A stretch of DNA of 64,000 nt from Allium sativum (GCA_030737875.1 CM060922.1:298955456-299019455); one strand, 5' to 3'; counted from the stretch's first letter, positions 1-10,334 are shown. Translations and numbers: made by a program. Notes: generated from the letters alone by a model not told the origin.

Positions 1-850
1 GTGCAAAGGGGTTGTCGGTATTCATAATTTTGGTTCACCACTGAGAGATGGATAGTGGGTTTGTAGTGATAGTTACACGGGATTGGATTCCGTCATGGCC
101 CAAAGGATTAGAGGACCAAAGTAGTGGATATCGTACGCTTTACGCACTGAGTGAGGGATGTGAGGATGATTGTTATGTTTGATTGTTTGACACCACTATG
201 ACATGCACACCCCCACCCCCGTTATCTTTACACCATTTGAAAGGGCACCTTAGAGTGTTGTACAGTATGTAGTGCTAACTCTTTGGTTGCAGGTCCAGGT
301 TCAGGTATGATTGGATTATACCTGTTATTATTATTTTTGATGCTTATCGCTCATACCAGGCTTTATGTCTGACCCAGAGTTTTATGTCTCCTCTTATTAC
401 TCTGGGTGCTCACACGAGCAGACTAGAGACAGGTTATGGTTAGCTGGTGATGCGCGAGTAGCTGATTCGGAGGCGAGCAGGAGGCTTCCACGTATGATAT
501 ATAGATATTCTCCCTGTGTCGTTGGTGGTCGCTACTTGGGCATTAGTAGTGTACCTCCTTTATCTTGCTTTTACTTTGAGACATTTTGAAAAGTTGTAAT
601 AAGCTATATTTTGGATTTTCGCTGCTATGATGCTCAGTTCTGGTTTTTAGCTTATGCACTGTCTCTCCTGTTTTATGTCAAATATGTTATTATTATATTT
701 TGTTCTATGCGCTGTGAGACATTCTACAGGTTCTTTGATTAGCCCATTCTCTTCTTTCTTTTCCTTCTAGGCGACCCGTTCCGTGCTAACTGGACATGTG
801 TATAGCGCACTTTTGGAGTGAATGTCGGTTGGTGCGGGGCGGGCCGTCAC
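1..850 (+). repeat. Element A 5' LTR, right-hand third only
   Basis: It matches 6627-7476 without a single indel. By-eye comparison finds nine substitutions, all between 584 and 803; positions 1-583 are identical to the 3' LTR. It ends in GTCAC just before the primer binding site. The 74-codon ORF at 365-589 recurs in the 3' LTR (6991-7215) only because the LTRs are near identical; I do not regard it as a gene. Confidence 0.93.
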
Positions 851-852
851 AC

Positions 853-865
853 TTGGTATCAGAGC
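853..865 (+). other. Primer binding site of element A (tRNA-iMet type)
   Basis: TTGGTATCAGAGC lies two or three bases after the 5' LTR and matches the primer site complementary to the 3' end of initiator tRNA-Met that is common in plant LTR retrotransposons. Confidence 0.9.
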
Positions 866-1050
866 ACTAGGTTGCGTAGTTAACCTAGGGAAAGACTCTA
901 GGGAGAGTTAGTACGTATATGAGAGCGCGTATTTGTGATTACTTTGGTTTTCAAAAGCTATATATATACTATTGGTAGTATGAGAATGAAGTTGTACTGC
1001 ACTAGCACCAATATGGGGTCGTTAATCGTTACCCCTTTTACAGATTAACG

Positions 1051-2118
1051 ATGAGCCGATATTCTAGAGGTGCTGGTAGAGGGACCAACCATGGGAATGC
1101 TCCTGACATGAGGACAATGTTCACTAACTTCATGAGAGACATGCTTAGAGATGTTCAGGGAGTAGTTCCCAATCCCGGAAATGGTGGTGGTCCAGTAGTG
1201 CAGGCGCCTAGGGTCGATTTCGCCAAGTTGTGCAAGGATTACACTAACCTTGGTGGGAAGCCGTTCCACGGAACGGAGTCGACCACAGATGTTAAGGATT
1301 GGTTGGATAGCTGTGATCGTATCTTCGACGACTTGGGTCTTGAGGATGCGATGAAGAGAAGGCTAGCATCTCGTCAGCTGCAAGGGCGAGCGATGAATTG
1401 TTGGAATGCCATTAGAACAGCTACTCCAGAAGATCAAGTTACTTGGAATCAGTTTAAGACTCGCTTTTGTGATAAGTTTATTCCAGCTGCTCATAAATCA
1501 GAACTGTTCAGGAAGTTCTTGGAGCTTAAGCAGAATGGTAGAGCAGTCTCGGAGTATATCGCTGAATTCGACACTTTATCGAAATATGGATGGTCCCTTA
1601 TCGATACAGTCGAAAAGAAGAACGAGAAGTTCATAACTGGCTTGGATGGGTACTTGGGGGAAAGACTTATAAACCATATCGATGAGACGTTCGAGTCTAT
1701 TGTAGGAAAGGCATTAAGGTCAGAGAGCCTTTTCCCTAAGTCGAAGGTCGAAGTTGCTACGGCATCTGCAGAGGAGCCAAAGCCGCAAGCAGGCGGTGAA
1801 GGCAAGAAGAATTCTCAGAACAAGAGGAAGCAGAACCTGACCAAGGATGGTCAGAATAAGAAAAATAAGAAAGATGGCGAATGCTTTAGTTGTGGCAAGA
1901 AGGGCCATTATGCCAGAGATTGTCGAGAAAAGCCTGGGGAAAGGAAGTGCTTTAACTGCGGCCAGGCGGGACATCACAAGGATGATTGCCCACAACCTCC
2001 TAGGGAGAAGCAGATTGTGAAAGCGTATGCTATCAACGCTGTTCCTTCTTCGTCAAATGCCCCAACTGCGGCGCAGAAGGAAAAAGGTGTCGTTATTCGA
2101 GGTATGCTTTCTATTTAA
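1051..2118 (+). CDS. gag: Gag polyprotein of element A (capsid and nucleocapsid)
   Basis: An uninterrupted 355-codon ORF starts about 185 bases after the primer site. The protein forms the cytoplasmic virus-like particle and packages element RNA. Residues about 55-230 hold the retrotransposon Gag core, with motifs such as FCDKFIPAAHKSELFRKFLE and SEYIAEFDTLSKYG. A basic Lys-rich linker (about 245-275) is followed by two canonical CCHC zinc knuckles, CFSCGKKGHYARDC and CFNCGQAGHHKDDC. In related chromoviruses the frame runs on into protease; here it stops soon after the second knuckle, and the downstream sequence resumes beyond the protease active site. An intact gag without pol suggests selection for, or recent birth of, a gag-only non-autonomous element. 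It is the best-preserved coding sequence in the window. Confidence 0.92.
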   Translation: MSRYSRGAGRGTNHGNAPDMRTMFTNFMRDMLRDVQGVVPNPGNGGGPVVQAPRVDFAKLCKDYTNLGGKPFHGTESTTDVKDWLDSCDRIFDDLGLEDAMKRRLASRQLQGRAMNCWNAIRTATPEDQVTWNQFKTRFCDKFIPAAHKSELFRKFLELKQNGRAVSEYIAEFDTLSKYGWSLIDTVEKKNEKFITGLDGYLGERLINHIDETFESIVGKALRSESLFPKSKVEVATASAEEPKPQAGGEGKKNSQNKRKQNLTKDGQNKKNKKDGECFSCGKKGHYARDCREKPGERKCFNCGQAGHHKDDCPQPPREKQIVKAYAINAVPSSSNAPTAAQKEKGVVIRGMLSI

Positions 2119-2404
2119 GATGTTTTGATCGGGTTTTGTTTGACAAACCTGAGTTAGTCGATAGACCTTTAGTAGTGACGAACCCGATTGGTGGTTCGAC
2201 TAGTTTTGGCATGATTTGTTAATGTGGTCTTATCGAGTCATGGATGTATGTTTCCTTGTGATTGCTTTGTTTTGGGCTTTACTGGGTTTAGCATTATTTT
2301 GGGGAGTCGATCTACTCCAAAGGAATAGGGTGGTATTAGGTACCTACCTAGTGATGGCAAGGGTAACTGGAGTTAAGGAAGCTAAGAGGTTATCGTTGCA
2401 GTAA
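2119..2404 (+). pseudogene. Protease remnant of element A, active site missing
   Basis: Just after gag, codons around 2158-2215 read as DRPLVVTNPIGGST, a segment that follows the active-site loop in related proteases (compare DPLVVSNSIGGS in element E). The Asp-Ser/Thr-Gly loop is absent, so roughly 25 codons are deleted at the gag/protease border. Further on, GVDLLQRNRVVL resembles the conserved GMDWLSxNxAxLDC segment but with frameshifts. Nothing recognisable as reverse transcriptase follows. Confidence 0.6.
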
Positions 2405-2492
2405 GTTCTAGTTGTCTCTGGGAGGCAAATGAGTACTCCAGTGCTAGATTGTTTTGCTGGTATCACCTCACGTGGGTTGTTCAAACTCGGAG

Positions 2493-2575
2493 GAGATGTT
2501 CCTTGGGTGCTTGTCTGATATTGGTTTAGGCCTTTGGGGCTTGTGCTTGGGGAATGTCGATTTCGACTAGGATGG
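2493..2575 (+). repeat. LTR-derived motif shared with elements B and F
   Basis: The stretch containing CTTGGGTGCTTGTCTGATA, then TTGGTTTAGGCC and a G-rich step, closely matches the type B LTR (8261-8343 and 24164-24247) and more loosely the F LTRs (32491-32555 and 43454-43516). In A it lies in the internal region rather than in an LTR. Confidence 0.75.
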
Positions 2576-2801
2576 GTTGCGTGAGGGGTAAATAGTTGTT
2601 GTGATTTTTCTTTGGATGATATCTTGGTTCACTCGAGGAGTGATGGGCAGACGGAACATGATAAGACTGTTCAATGGTATAGACTGCCTAGAGTTAGACT
2701 CGATAGGGTTATGAGCTTGCTCGAGTGGGACTCGGGAAGGATGCAGAGTAATGGATTGGTTAGGACCCTATGTTGATGTTCTTTTTGAAAGAATAGGATG
2801 T

Positions 2802-3035
2802 GTTCGTTGATCATGGAAGGTACAACGAAGATTAGGACGATTCAAGTTAGACTTGAACTCGTAAAAGAAAAATGGGGCGAGTTCGTTAGTCATGGTGATA
2901 TAACGAATATGGAAATACTTCACATTAGATTTGAAGTATGTTTGGAACATTGTGGGAAGCTCGTTGACCTTGGAGATTCAGCGAACATAGGAGAGTTTCA
3001 CGTTGGACTTGGACTCGTAGGTAGAGTACCTAGAT
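2802..3035 (+). repeat. Three tandem copies of a 78-bp unit
   Basis: The landmark ACGAA (GCGAA in the third copy) falls at 2825, 2903 and 2981, exactly 78 bp apart. Each unit also carries a TCGTT block and a block close to GACTTGAACTCGTA. Because 78 is a multiple of three and the units lack stops, an 84-codon ORF (2798-3052) reads through all three as a 26-residue repeat. I see no sign that it is translated. Confidence 0.8.
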
Positions 3036-4164
3036 TCACTAGGTGGGTCTAGTTTACCTTTGGAAGGTGAATGTACGTTGGACGTGCAGTACGAGATTCA
3101 TTGGATGAGTCTAGTTTATCTCTGGGAGATTGACTCGAGTTAGACTCGAGAAGGCTGCAAGGAATTGGATTTAGCTCGAGTTGGACTCGAGAGGGCAGCA
3201 AGATAATGGATAGACTTGGGTTGGACTCAAGTATTTTAGGAGGACTAAAAGCAGGGGTATCTGGGGACGCCCGTTACCTTGGATCCGTTGGACGTGATCT
3301 AGTTATCCTTGGAGGATAAACGTACGTTGGACGTATGGTAGTCCGATTGGAGGCTGGGCTTCCATTAGTTTAATTATCCTTGGAGGATAAACGCACGTTG
3401 GACGTACGGTAGACCGAAGGGAGGCGGGGCTTCCATTGGCCTGGGATTGGTTGGACCAGTCAAGTAGGCATCGGTGTATGGAGGCTGGGCTTCCATTAGT
3501 TATTGATGTTGGTTGGACCAGACAGACTGGAATCGACATATTGGGATTGGTTAGACCAATCATGTAGGTGTCGATGTGTTTATGACTTTAGCAGGTGATA
3601 GGTAGGATTTGGTTGATGGATGTTATGGTTGCTATGTTTGTTCCTATCTTTCTTCTCTTGAGTAGACTATCACCTGTAGGGTTCCAGCGATGGGGAACAA
3701 AGTGATTGTAGTAGGACTATGAGCCAGTGCAGTAGAGTCGTCATGACTCGAGGGGCAAAGTGGACATAGCAAAGGACTAGTGACTATGGATCAGTGCAGT
3801 GGAGTCGCTATGACTCCATGGGGGCAGAGTGATCATAGTAAAGGATTTGGGTGCAGTACTAGTTGCATTGAGTAGGAGACATGCCAGTTTAGGGGTTTTG
3901 TTTCTAGGATGGAAGCAACTAGAGTATGTCACAGGATATGATTTCAGACCCAAGACTGAATTGGATTCAGAAACGCTAGTAAGCTTGACGATTAGATCGA
4001 TTTTGATTGAGAGGATTGTTTCCAGTTAGAAGGACGATCCTAATCTATTGGAAACCATTTCTAGGGTAGAGATGGGTATCGATGGAAAGAGAATGATCAA
4101 ATAAGGATTTGATCGAGAAGAGTGACTTCAAAAGAGTAAGGGACTAGTTGTACCCAACGTAGAT

Positions 4165-4752
4165 GGACCGAGAGGTGAAGTGCTTAGAGCATATCATCAC
4201 TCGAAATTGACTATACATCCTAGTGGTAACAAGATGTATTGAGACATAGAGCAGATCTACTACTGGGAAGGGATAAAGATAGGCAGTAGGCTTATTTCGA
4301 TAAGAGACGAAGAAATTTGGAATTCTTCGTTAACGACTTGGTGTTTGTCGAGATCTCTCCATAGAGAATGAGACTCAGATTGGTTGGAGAGGTAGGTTAG
4401 CACCAAGATTTATTGGCCCATTCCCAGTCCTCGAGCAAGTTGGGAATTTGGCATATGAGGTAGAGCTACCTGACAAGATGGCGGGAGTTCACAACGTATT
4501 TCATGTTTCCCAGTTAAGGAAGTTGTGCAAGACCCTAATGTGGCTATTTCACCAGATTAGTTGGATGATAGCAAAGTTGAACCCGAGGCGGTTGAGAACC
4601 GCAAGTCTATGCGTATCGTTGAGAACGATACGAAGCAGCTTCGAAGGAAGGTGGTGAAACTAGTCAAAGTCCAGTGGGGTAAGAATGAAAAAGATTGTAC
4701 TTGGGAAACAAATGAAGATATAAGGAAGAAGTATCCAGAACTCTTTGCCTAG
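4165..4752 (+). pseudogene. Integrase and chromodomain remnant of element A
   Basis: The segment starts with the end of the integrase zinc-binding region (YHHSKLTIHPSGNKMY), jumps over the catalytic core, and resumes with the C-terminal integrase region ([19 protein letters not shown] and [13 protein letters not shown]). A frameshift leads into the chromodomain (4561-4752: [12 protein letters not shown] and CTWETNEDIRKKYPELF). No catalytic Asp or Glu residues remain. The chromodomain is the feature that places the element among chromoviruses. Confidence 0.85.
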
Positions 4753-4900
4753 TAAGGTTTTGGTAGTGATAGTTTCTTCCCTTGTTAGTAAACCGCATGC
4801 TAGGATAGACTTGCTTTGCATGTTGATTGTTGTTTTATGGTTGATAGGCATGCGGGACCCTTTTTGTGTTTTGGTTAGGGAATTTCGAGGGCGAAATTTC

Positions 4901-4915
4901 TTAAGGAGAGAAGAG
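4901..4915 (+). other. Polypurine tract of element A
   Basis: TTAAGGAGAGAAGAG lies directly before the 3' LTR start and would prime plus-strand DNA synthesis. The same layout precedes the LTRs of elements B, C and F. Confidence 0.8.
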
Positions 4916-5299
4916 TGTAACGACCCGTATTCTACGCATCATGGGATCGTAGAATATTTATTTCTTTCACATATGAGGTCGTACGGTCATGTAACTTTGG
5001 GAGATGACTATTGGGGTCATTTCCCATGTTCATGATTTTTGTCGATTTTTAAATGACCGTTTTGCCCCTAGTTGGTACTGTTTTGGCCATAACTTTTTAC
5101 TGGAAAGGAATTTTGACCTGAAACCACTTCCATTGGATTCGAATGATGGTTTCTCTTTCCGTAGAGTGGTCATAACAGCCAAACGGACTTACCGTTTGGG
5201 AGATATGGCTGAATTAAGGTTTAAAGGGTTAATTTCAGCTAATTGGGCTTAACCGGGTGATTAGCAGCTAGGCCCATTGGGTAATTTCGGGTTTGGGAG

Positions 5300-5307
5300 T
5301 ATTTAAG
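5300..5307 (+). promoter_or_regulatory. Probable TATA box of the A LTR
   Basis: TATTTAAG sits 385 bases into the LTR, followed after about 30-40 bases by pyrimidine-rich DNA. This is the usual place for the U3/R border. Confidence 0.55.
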
Positions 5308-6039
5308 GGCTGCTAGGGTTTGGATTTCGGTTTTAGACTCATTTTTCCAGCCGCCACTTAGTTTCTTCAACCCTAGTCATGGCCTCCACCTTCTAATTTC
5401 ATCCCAAATCACCTTCTAATCACTTTCTAATCAAGTTTTGGCCTAATCTACATCAAATCAAGGCGGATTAGCATCAAATCAAGATAGGAGCTGCTGCTAA
5501 GCATTGAAATTCATCCCAAACAGAGAATCATTTCAGATCTATAGTTTACTTTGTGGCAAAGGTGAGTGATTTGCATTGTTTTTCACTAATTACGGCTAAT
5601 TATGGTAATTAGCGAAGATTAGCGAAATTATGGCTCAGAAAATTTTAGAAAAATTCCTAGAATTCTAAAACACCATTTTATGCCTCTGATATGAATTTGG
5701 GTTAATTTCGACTAATTTTGCAAATCCCAGAATTTGGGGGATTAAGGGGTAATTAGTGATAATTAGCGAATTTATGCATGTTAAAAATCTGGAAAAATGT
5801 TCAGAAATTCTGAAATATTGTTTTAGACCTCTGTTAGAAGTTTGGTTCAATTTGGTTAAGATTTTCTAACCTTATTGTTAGATTTGCTTAAGTATGCTTA
5901 AGGGAAAATATGGGGTATTGGCTATGTTTGATCCATTTTACATGCTATGATTTATGTTTTGGTGTTTGTGGTCGATACTATATGTTGCTATGACTGTATG
6001 GTATGCTTTGTGATTGTTTAGAAGTGTTAGTTTGGTCAA

Positions 6040-6500
6040 AAACGTCGTCGAATGGCGAAAAACAGTCGCTGGAACGAAGTGCAGGAAATACCCTGGACCG
6101 GATCGCCCCTACCCCATGCGAACCGATCCGATTGAAGCTCGCGCCACGAGACGACCCAATCTGCTCCACTTCGAAGGTCACGACCTGACCTAACGTCACG
6201 AGCCACTCCAAGCTCGACCGATACCACGAATGGGTGAAGCACGATCCGATGATGGCGATCCGACCATTCGCGAAGGAGGACTGCGAACCGAACCGAAGGG
6301 CGATGGTGACCACGAGTGCATCGCGACCCGACCCGATGCAGCAGGCGCAATCCGAATGAGATGAAGAATGGTGTGATCCGACCCGAGCTGACGTAACAGG
6401 CACGACCCGATCCGAGCGAAGGCAATGACCACGATCCGCGAGTCGAGCTGATGCGAGGGGGCGAGTCACGAACCGAACCAGGAGGTTGCAAACTGAATGA
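6040..6500 (+). other. CpG-rich tract of CGAYCCGA-like motifs in the A LTR
   Basis: Within an otherwise AT-rich LTR, about 460 bp are packed with variants of GATCCGA, GACCCGA and GAACCGA (for example near 6120, 6240, 6255, 6285, 6330, 6380, 6405, 6465 and 6505). The scarcity of stop codons creates long overlapping ORFs on the minus strand (5978-6667 and 6036-6542), which I regard as by-products of composition. The tract lies downstream of the TATA box, in the transcribed leader. Confidence 0.75.
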
Positions 6501-7476
6501 AGACCGATCCGGAGGAGATGCTGACCAAAACCCGAGATGCAAAGGTAGTCCAAATGGAAGTTATAGCTCAGGGTCCAGATGGGAACCAATGAGTTCACTT
6601 CATGGTTGGGCTTTGCTGCGGGACGTGTGCAAAGGGGTTGTCGGTATTCATAATTTTGGTTCACCACTGAGAGATGGATAGTGGGTTTGTAGTGATAGTT
6701 ACACGGGATTGGATTCCGTCATGGCCCAAAGGATTAGAGGACCAAAGTAGTGGATATCGTACGCTTTACGCACTGAGTGAGGGATGTGAGGATGATTGTT
6801 ATGTTTGATTGTTTGACACCACTATGACATGCACACCCCCACCCCCGTTATCTTTACACCATTTGAAAGGGCACCTTAGAGTGTTGTACAGTATGTAGTG
6901 CTAACTCTTTGGTTGCAGGTCCAGGTTCAGGTATGATTGGATTATACCTGTTATTATTATTTTTGATGCTTATCGCTCATACCAGGCTTTATGTCTGACC
7001 CAGAGTTTTATGTCTCCTCTTATTACTCTGGGTGCTCACACGAGCAGACTAGAGACAGGTTATGGTTAGCTGGTGATGCGCGAGTAGCTGATTCGGAGGC
7101 GAGCAGGAGGCTTCCACGTATGATATATAGATATTCTCCCTGTGTCGTTGGTGGTCGCTACTTGGGCATTAGTAGTGTACCTCCTTTATCTTGCTTTTAC
7201 TTTGAGACAGTTTGAAAAGTTGTAATAAGCTATATTTTGGATTTCCGCTGCTATGATGCTCAATTCTGGTTTTTAGCTTATGCACTGTCTCTCCTGTTTT
7301 GTGTCAAATATGTTATTATTATATTTTGTTCTATGCGCCGTGAGACATTCTACAGGTTCTTTAATTATCCCATTCTCTTCTTTCTTTTCCTTCTAGGCGA
7401 CCCGTTCCGTGCTAACTAGACATGTGTACAGCGCACTTTTGGAGTGAATGTCGGTTGGTGCGGGGCGGGCCGTCAC

Positions 7477-9033
7477 TGTCGGCTTCATACCTTTCTTGTT
7501 GGCCCTGAAGTACAGGTGTAGTACAAGAGAAATACGGTGTAGTATATATTTTGGGAGCCGATCAGTGGGTGTTCCAGGGAGCCGATCGGTGGGTGCTTCA
7601 GGGGGAGGGGAGGGGATCGGTGTTCCCAAGAAAGGTCGGTCATTTCTAAAAAAAAAATCTCGGGTACGACCCAGATTTGAATAAAAGATCTTGAAAAAAA
7701 AAATCAGGGGCAACCCCCTTGAACCCTAGCCGCAGCGATGTAATTCGGGTAAGTGAGGGTGTGACTTCGAAGTAAATTCAATTAGGAAGTTTCGAAGTGT
7801 TGAAAGGTATTCGTTGATCGGAGTAGAACAATGAATGAGGTGACAATTCAAAGGTCGTGATTGGTGGGTAATGGTTGCTCGAGAAGATTGCTTGAGCTAT
7901 GAAAAGTCATCGGGTTGGATGACTGGAGATGCGAAGGCCGAGAAGTTATCATTGTTGTAAGTCCTAGCAGGCTCAAAGCAGTGGTACGATAGGGGCACCT
8001 AAAAGACCGGTTGTGGGTCGAGTACCCTGGGTATCGTTGAAAGGCCTAGTTGTCAAGGTTAGACAAACATACGTATCATTGAAAGCCGTATGGAGTTTAC
8101 GCTAGAACCGGGGTTACCATGAGCCCTTGACATGTGGCAAGGTTGGCTATCATACGATTAACGACGGTTTCGAAGCAGGATTGGCGGTGATAACAAGAGT
8201 CTGTCGTGGTTGATTAGTTGCCTTGTTTGTAACATCTCACATAAATTGTCCAACGTTAAAGGAGATGTTTCTTTGGTGCTTGTCCGATATTGGTTTAGGC
8301 ATCTGGGCTTGTGCTTGAGGAATTTTAAATTCGATTAGGATGATTTATGTGAGATACATATAATCTAGATGTTATGAGTGCTATTGGTGTTTGTTTGCTT
8401 CCATGAATGAATGGTTGAAGTGTTTTATGTAAAGGCTATCACTGTCCGATGTAGGGAAGACGAGGTTGAGATCTTCTCTGGTGATGTTGGTAGATTAGTT
8501 TGTTTATTTACCCATTTCTCATATACTTTATTGATATTGTTTGTTAGCTATTTTATCGCTCACTAAACTGTTGTCTGACTAAAGATTATGTTTCCCTGTT
8601 ATTAACTTGGACTGTTCATCTGATTGTGGATGGGCTGACTAGGTAGCAGGTGACAGGTGATCGCCTAGTGAGGACGATGTTGCAGTTCAGAGGTGAGCTA
8701 GAGGCTTATGTACCGGTTTTATTACTTTATAGTATTTTTATTTCCACTATTTGAGTTACCCTACGAGTGTTGTAGTGTGGCTTTATGTACAGACTTTGAT
8801 ATTTCCTATAATGTTTTGGATATTCTTTCAGGATGTTGTGAAAGTTTCAAAAGTTTGTTATACGATGCTTCACTATTGTTACCTATTGTATATTTTCTAC
8901 TATACTTTATCCTTGCATTATGAGTTCTACGACTGGTTCCGCTTGTGTTTACCTACTCTAATGATCGTCCATAGCAGCCTGACGCACCTTTCAGTGCATT
9001 ATTCTGTAAATTACTATGCAGTGGTAGGATCTA
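7477..9033 (+). repeat. Type B LTR, right part, split by element A
   Basis: It aligns with 23298-24870 of the B 3' LTR, with clear divergence. It includes the 24-bp minisatellite (two units at 7557-7603, five in the other copy), the shared LTR motif (8261-8343) and the U5 block (8560-9030). It begins exactly where the A 3' LTR ends, so A was inserted into it; its left part should lie upstream of the window. It ends at the LTR of copia element D. It may be the 5' LTR of the element whose 3' end is at 21426-24878. Confidence 0.8.
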
Positions 9034-9484
9034 TGTAGTGAAATATGAATGTAAATAGCAGAGTAGTAGCTGTAAGTAAAAATCACACAGTCAATTTATA
9101 CTAGTTTGAACCACTATACTACGTCCATTCCCAGACTTCCTTATGGTATTTCACTAACACAAACACCCTCACTTTACCCGGAGGAATAAGTTCACAATTA
9201 CCCGAACAGCCGAATGGGATTTCTCGCCTCACTTGCTGAAGAGGACTTTCTCAATACAGAATTAGTTGATGACTATTTGTGTTCTTGATAGCACAAATAT
9301 GTCAATATGAAGTACACCCTTCCTATAGTCTTTCCTTAAGGATAGACGTGAAGTTTGCAAAAGATTATGGAAGATTCAAATCTCAAGTAATTGAAAATAG
9401 AGTGCTTTTGGAGATTAGAGAGCTTTGAATAATATAGAAAGAGTTAGAAAAAAATTCGGTGATTGGATCAGTTAATCAAGTCTC

Positions 9485-9769
9485 TATTTATAATATGTAA
9501 ATAGCTACAACTGATCATGAAAAGATTTGATCAAGAGATATGGATTAGAAAGTTGTGACTTTTCATAATAGGTTGCAACTCTTCATAATCAGATGTCTGA
9601 AAATAATTTTTAGATGTCTGTTTTGATTTAAAAAATAAAATAGCAAGGAAATAGTGTATTTCGTAGTAGATTCAGATGTCTGAAAATTCAAAACAGATGT
9701 CTGAACATTATGTAAAATCTAAGTTTGTCTCAACAAACAGAAGTCTATTTGATTTATTTCAGACATCTG
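9485..9769 (-). promoter_or_regulatory. U3 promoter of element D: TATA box and palindrome array
   Basis: TATAAATA (minus strand, 9485-9492) is preceded on the minus strand by CAGATGTCTG at 9590, 9673 and 9694, TAGATGTCTG at 9612, and the reverse-complement form CAGACATCTG at 9760. The palindromes lie about 100-280 bp upstream of the TATA box, as expected for activator sites. Function is inferred from position only. Confidence 0.55.
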
Positions 9770-9810
9770 TTTTCTAGGCAAAACTTATTCCTTGCCTCTT
9801 TTTAGTGTGA

Positions 9811-9820
9811 TATATGTATG

Positions 9821-9861
<41 letters not shown>

Positions 9862-9876
9862 ATAATATGTGTGTGT
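9811..9876. repeat. TA/TG microsatellite in the D LTR
   Basis: A TA-dinucleotide run is followed by a TG run and a short TA/TG tail. Confidence 0.95.
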
Positions 9877-10334
9877 AATCATCAAGGGAGACTTTAACAT
9901 TTAAATCTAGGACTAACAGACTCTTACAACATATATAATCTTTATTTTGTGTTCTTGAATCTTCTTGTCGAATATCTTCCTGCAAAACAGAGTTATTTGA
10001 TATAATATATATGCTTATGTATAGGGATCCTAGTCAAAATGCTATAAAACGAGATTCAACATTCTCTCCCTTTTTAACTAATGACAACTATATAAGCTCC
10101 CCTTGTCACTATGCATATATCATTACTTGTTTCTCCCCCTTTATCATATGACAAAAAGGAATACCTATGCAAAAACTTAAGTATTTATGCATTACACACA
10201 AACATAATGTCCAAACATACCATAGCACATACTAGAGTTTTGTGCTGAAATAGAGAGATAAGTACCAAAATATTACACACTGCTTAATAGTTTTTTAGGC
10301 AAAATACATAGACCACTAAATTACTAACCATACT

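Larger units (their letters stand above)
2405..4164 (+). other. Non-coding filler that replaces most of pol in element A
   Basis: This 1.76 kb occupies the place of reverse transcriptase, RNase H and most of integrase but shows no homology to them in any frame. It consists of degenerate local repeats: a 78-bp trimer (2802-3035), GACTCGAG-rich tracts (about 3130-3230), imperfect copies of a segment with GGATAAACG and TTGGACGTA (about 3300-3600), and a twofold repeat with GTGCAGTAGAGTCG and GTGCAGTGGAGTCG (about 3712-3850). A piece at 2493-2575 resembles LTR sequence of elements B and F. Confidence 0.7.
1..7476 (+). mobile_element. Element A: gypsy chromovirus derivative, gag intact, pol mostly deleted
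   Basis: Two copies of the same LTR flank an internal region (851-4915) with a tRNA-Met-type primer site, an intact gag ORF, scraps of protease, integrase and chromodomain, and a polypurine tract. The 5' LTR is cut by the window edge. The chromodomain at the end of pol, the TGTAACGACCC LTR start and the 2.56-kb LTR suggest a Tekay/Del-like chromovirus (inference from family features). No reverse transcriptase or RNase H can be found, so any recent movement must have used enzymes from another element. The element sits inside an LTR of type B, whose right part continues at 7477. The LTRs differ at only nine positions over 850 bp, so the insertion is young. Confidence 0.9.
4916..7476 (+). repeat. 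Element A 3' LTR, 2.56 kb
   Basis: It begins TGTAACGACCCG after the polypurine tract and ends GGGCCGTCAC, where it meets the interrupted type B LTR. Its last 850 bp match the window start. It has a TATA-like box near 5300, a CpG-rich leader (6040-6500) and a TTTATGTCTGACCC block near the end that recurs in the C LTRs. Confidence 0.93.
9034..10061 (-). repeat. LTR of element D
   Basis: On the minus strand it begins TGTTGAATCTC right after the polypurine tract and ends CACTACA, about 1.03 kb. Inside are a TATA box (9485-9492), five CAGATGTCTG-type palindromes (9590-9769) and a TA/TG microsatellite. The end at 9034 is inferred from where homology to the type B LTR stops. Confidence 0.65.

Noticed and set aside
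365..589. A 74-codon ORF conserved at 365-589 and 6991-7215.
   Set aside because: Both copies lie in the two LTRs of one young element, so identity is expected. It has no recognisable domain.
5978..6667. A 229-codon minus-strand ORF overlapping a 168-codon one.
   Set aside because: Both lie on the CpG-rich motif tract, where stop codons are rare; neither shows a domain or a conserved frame.
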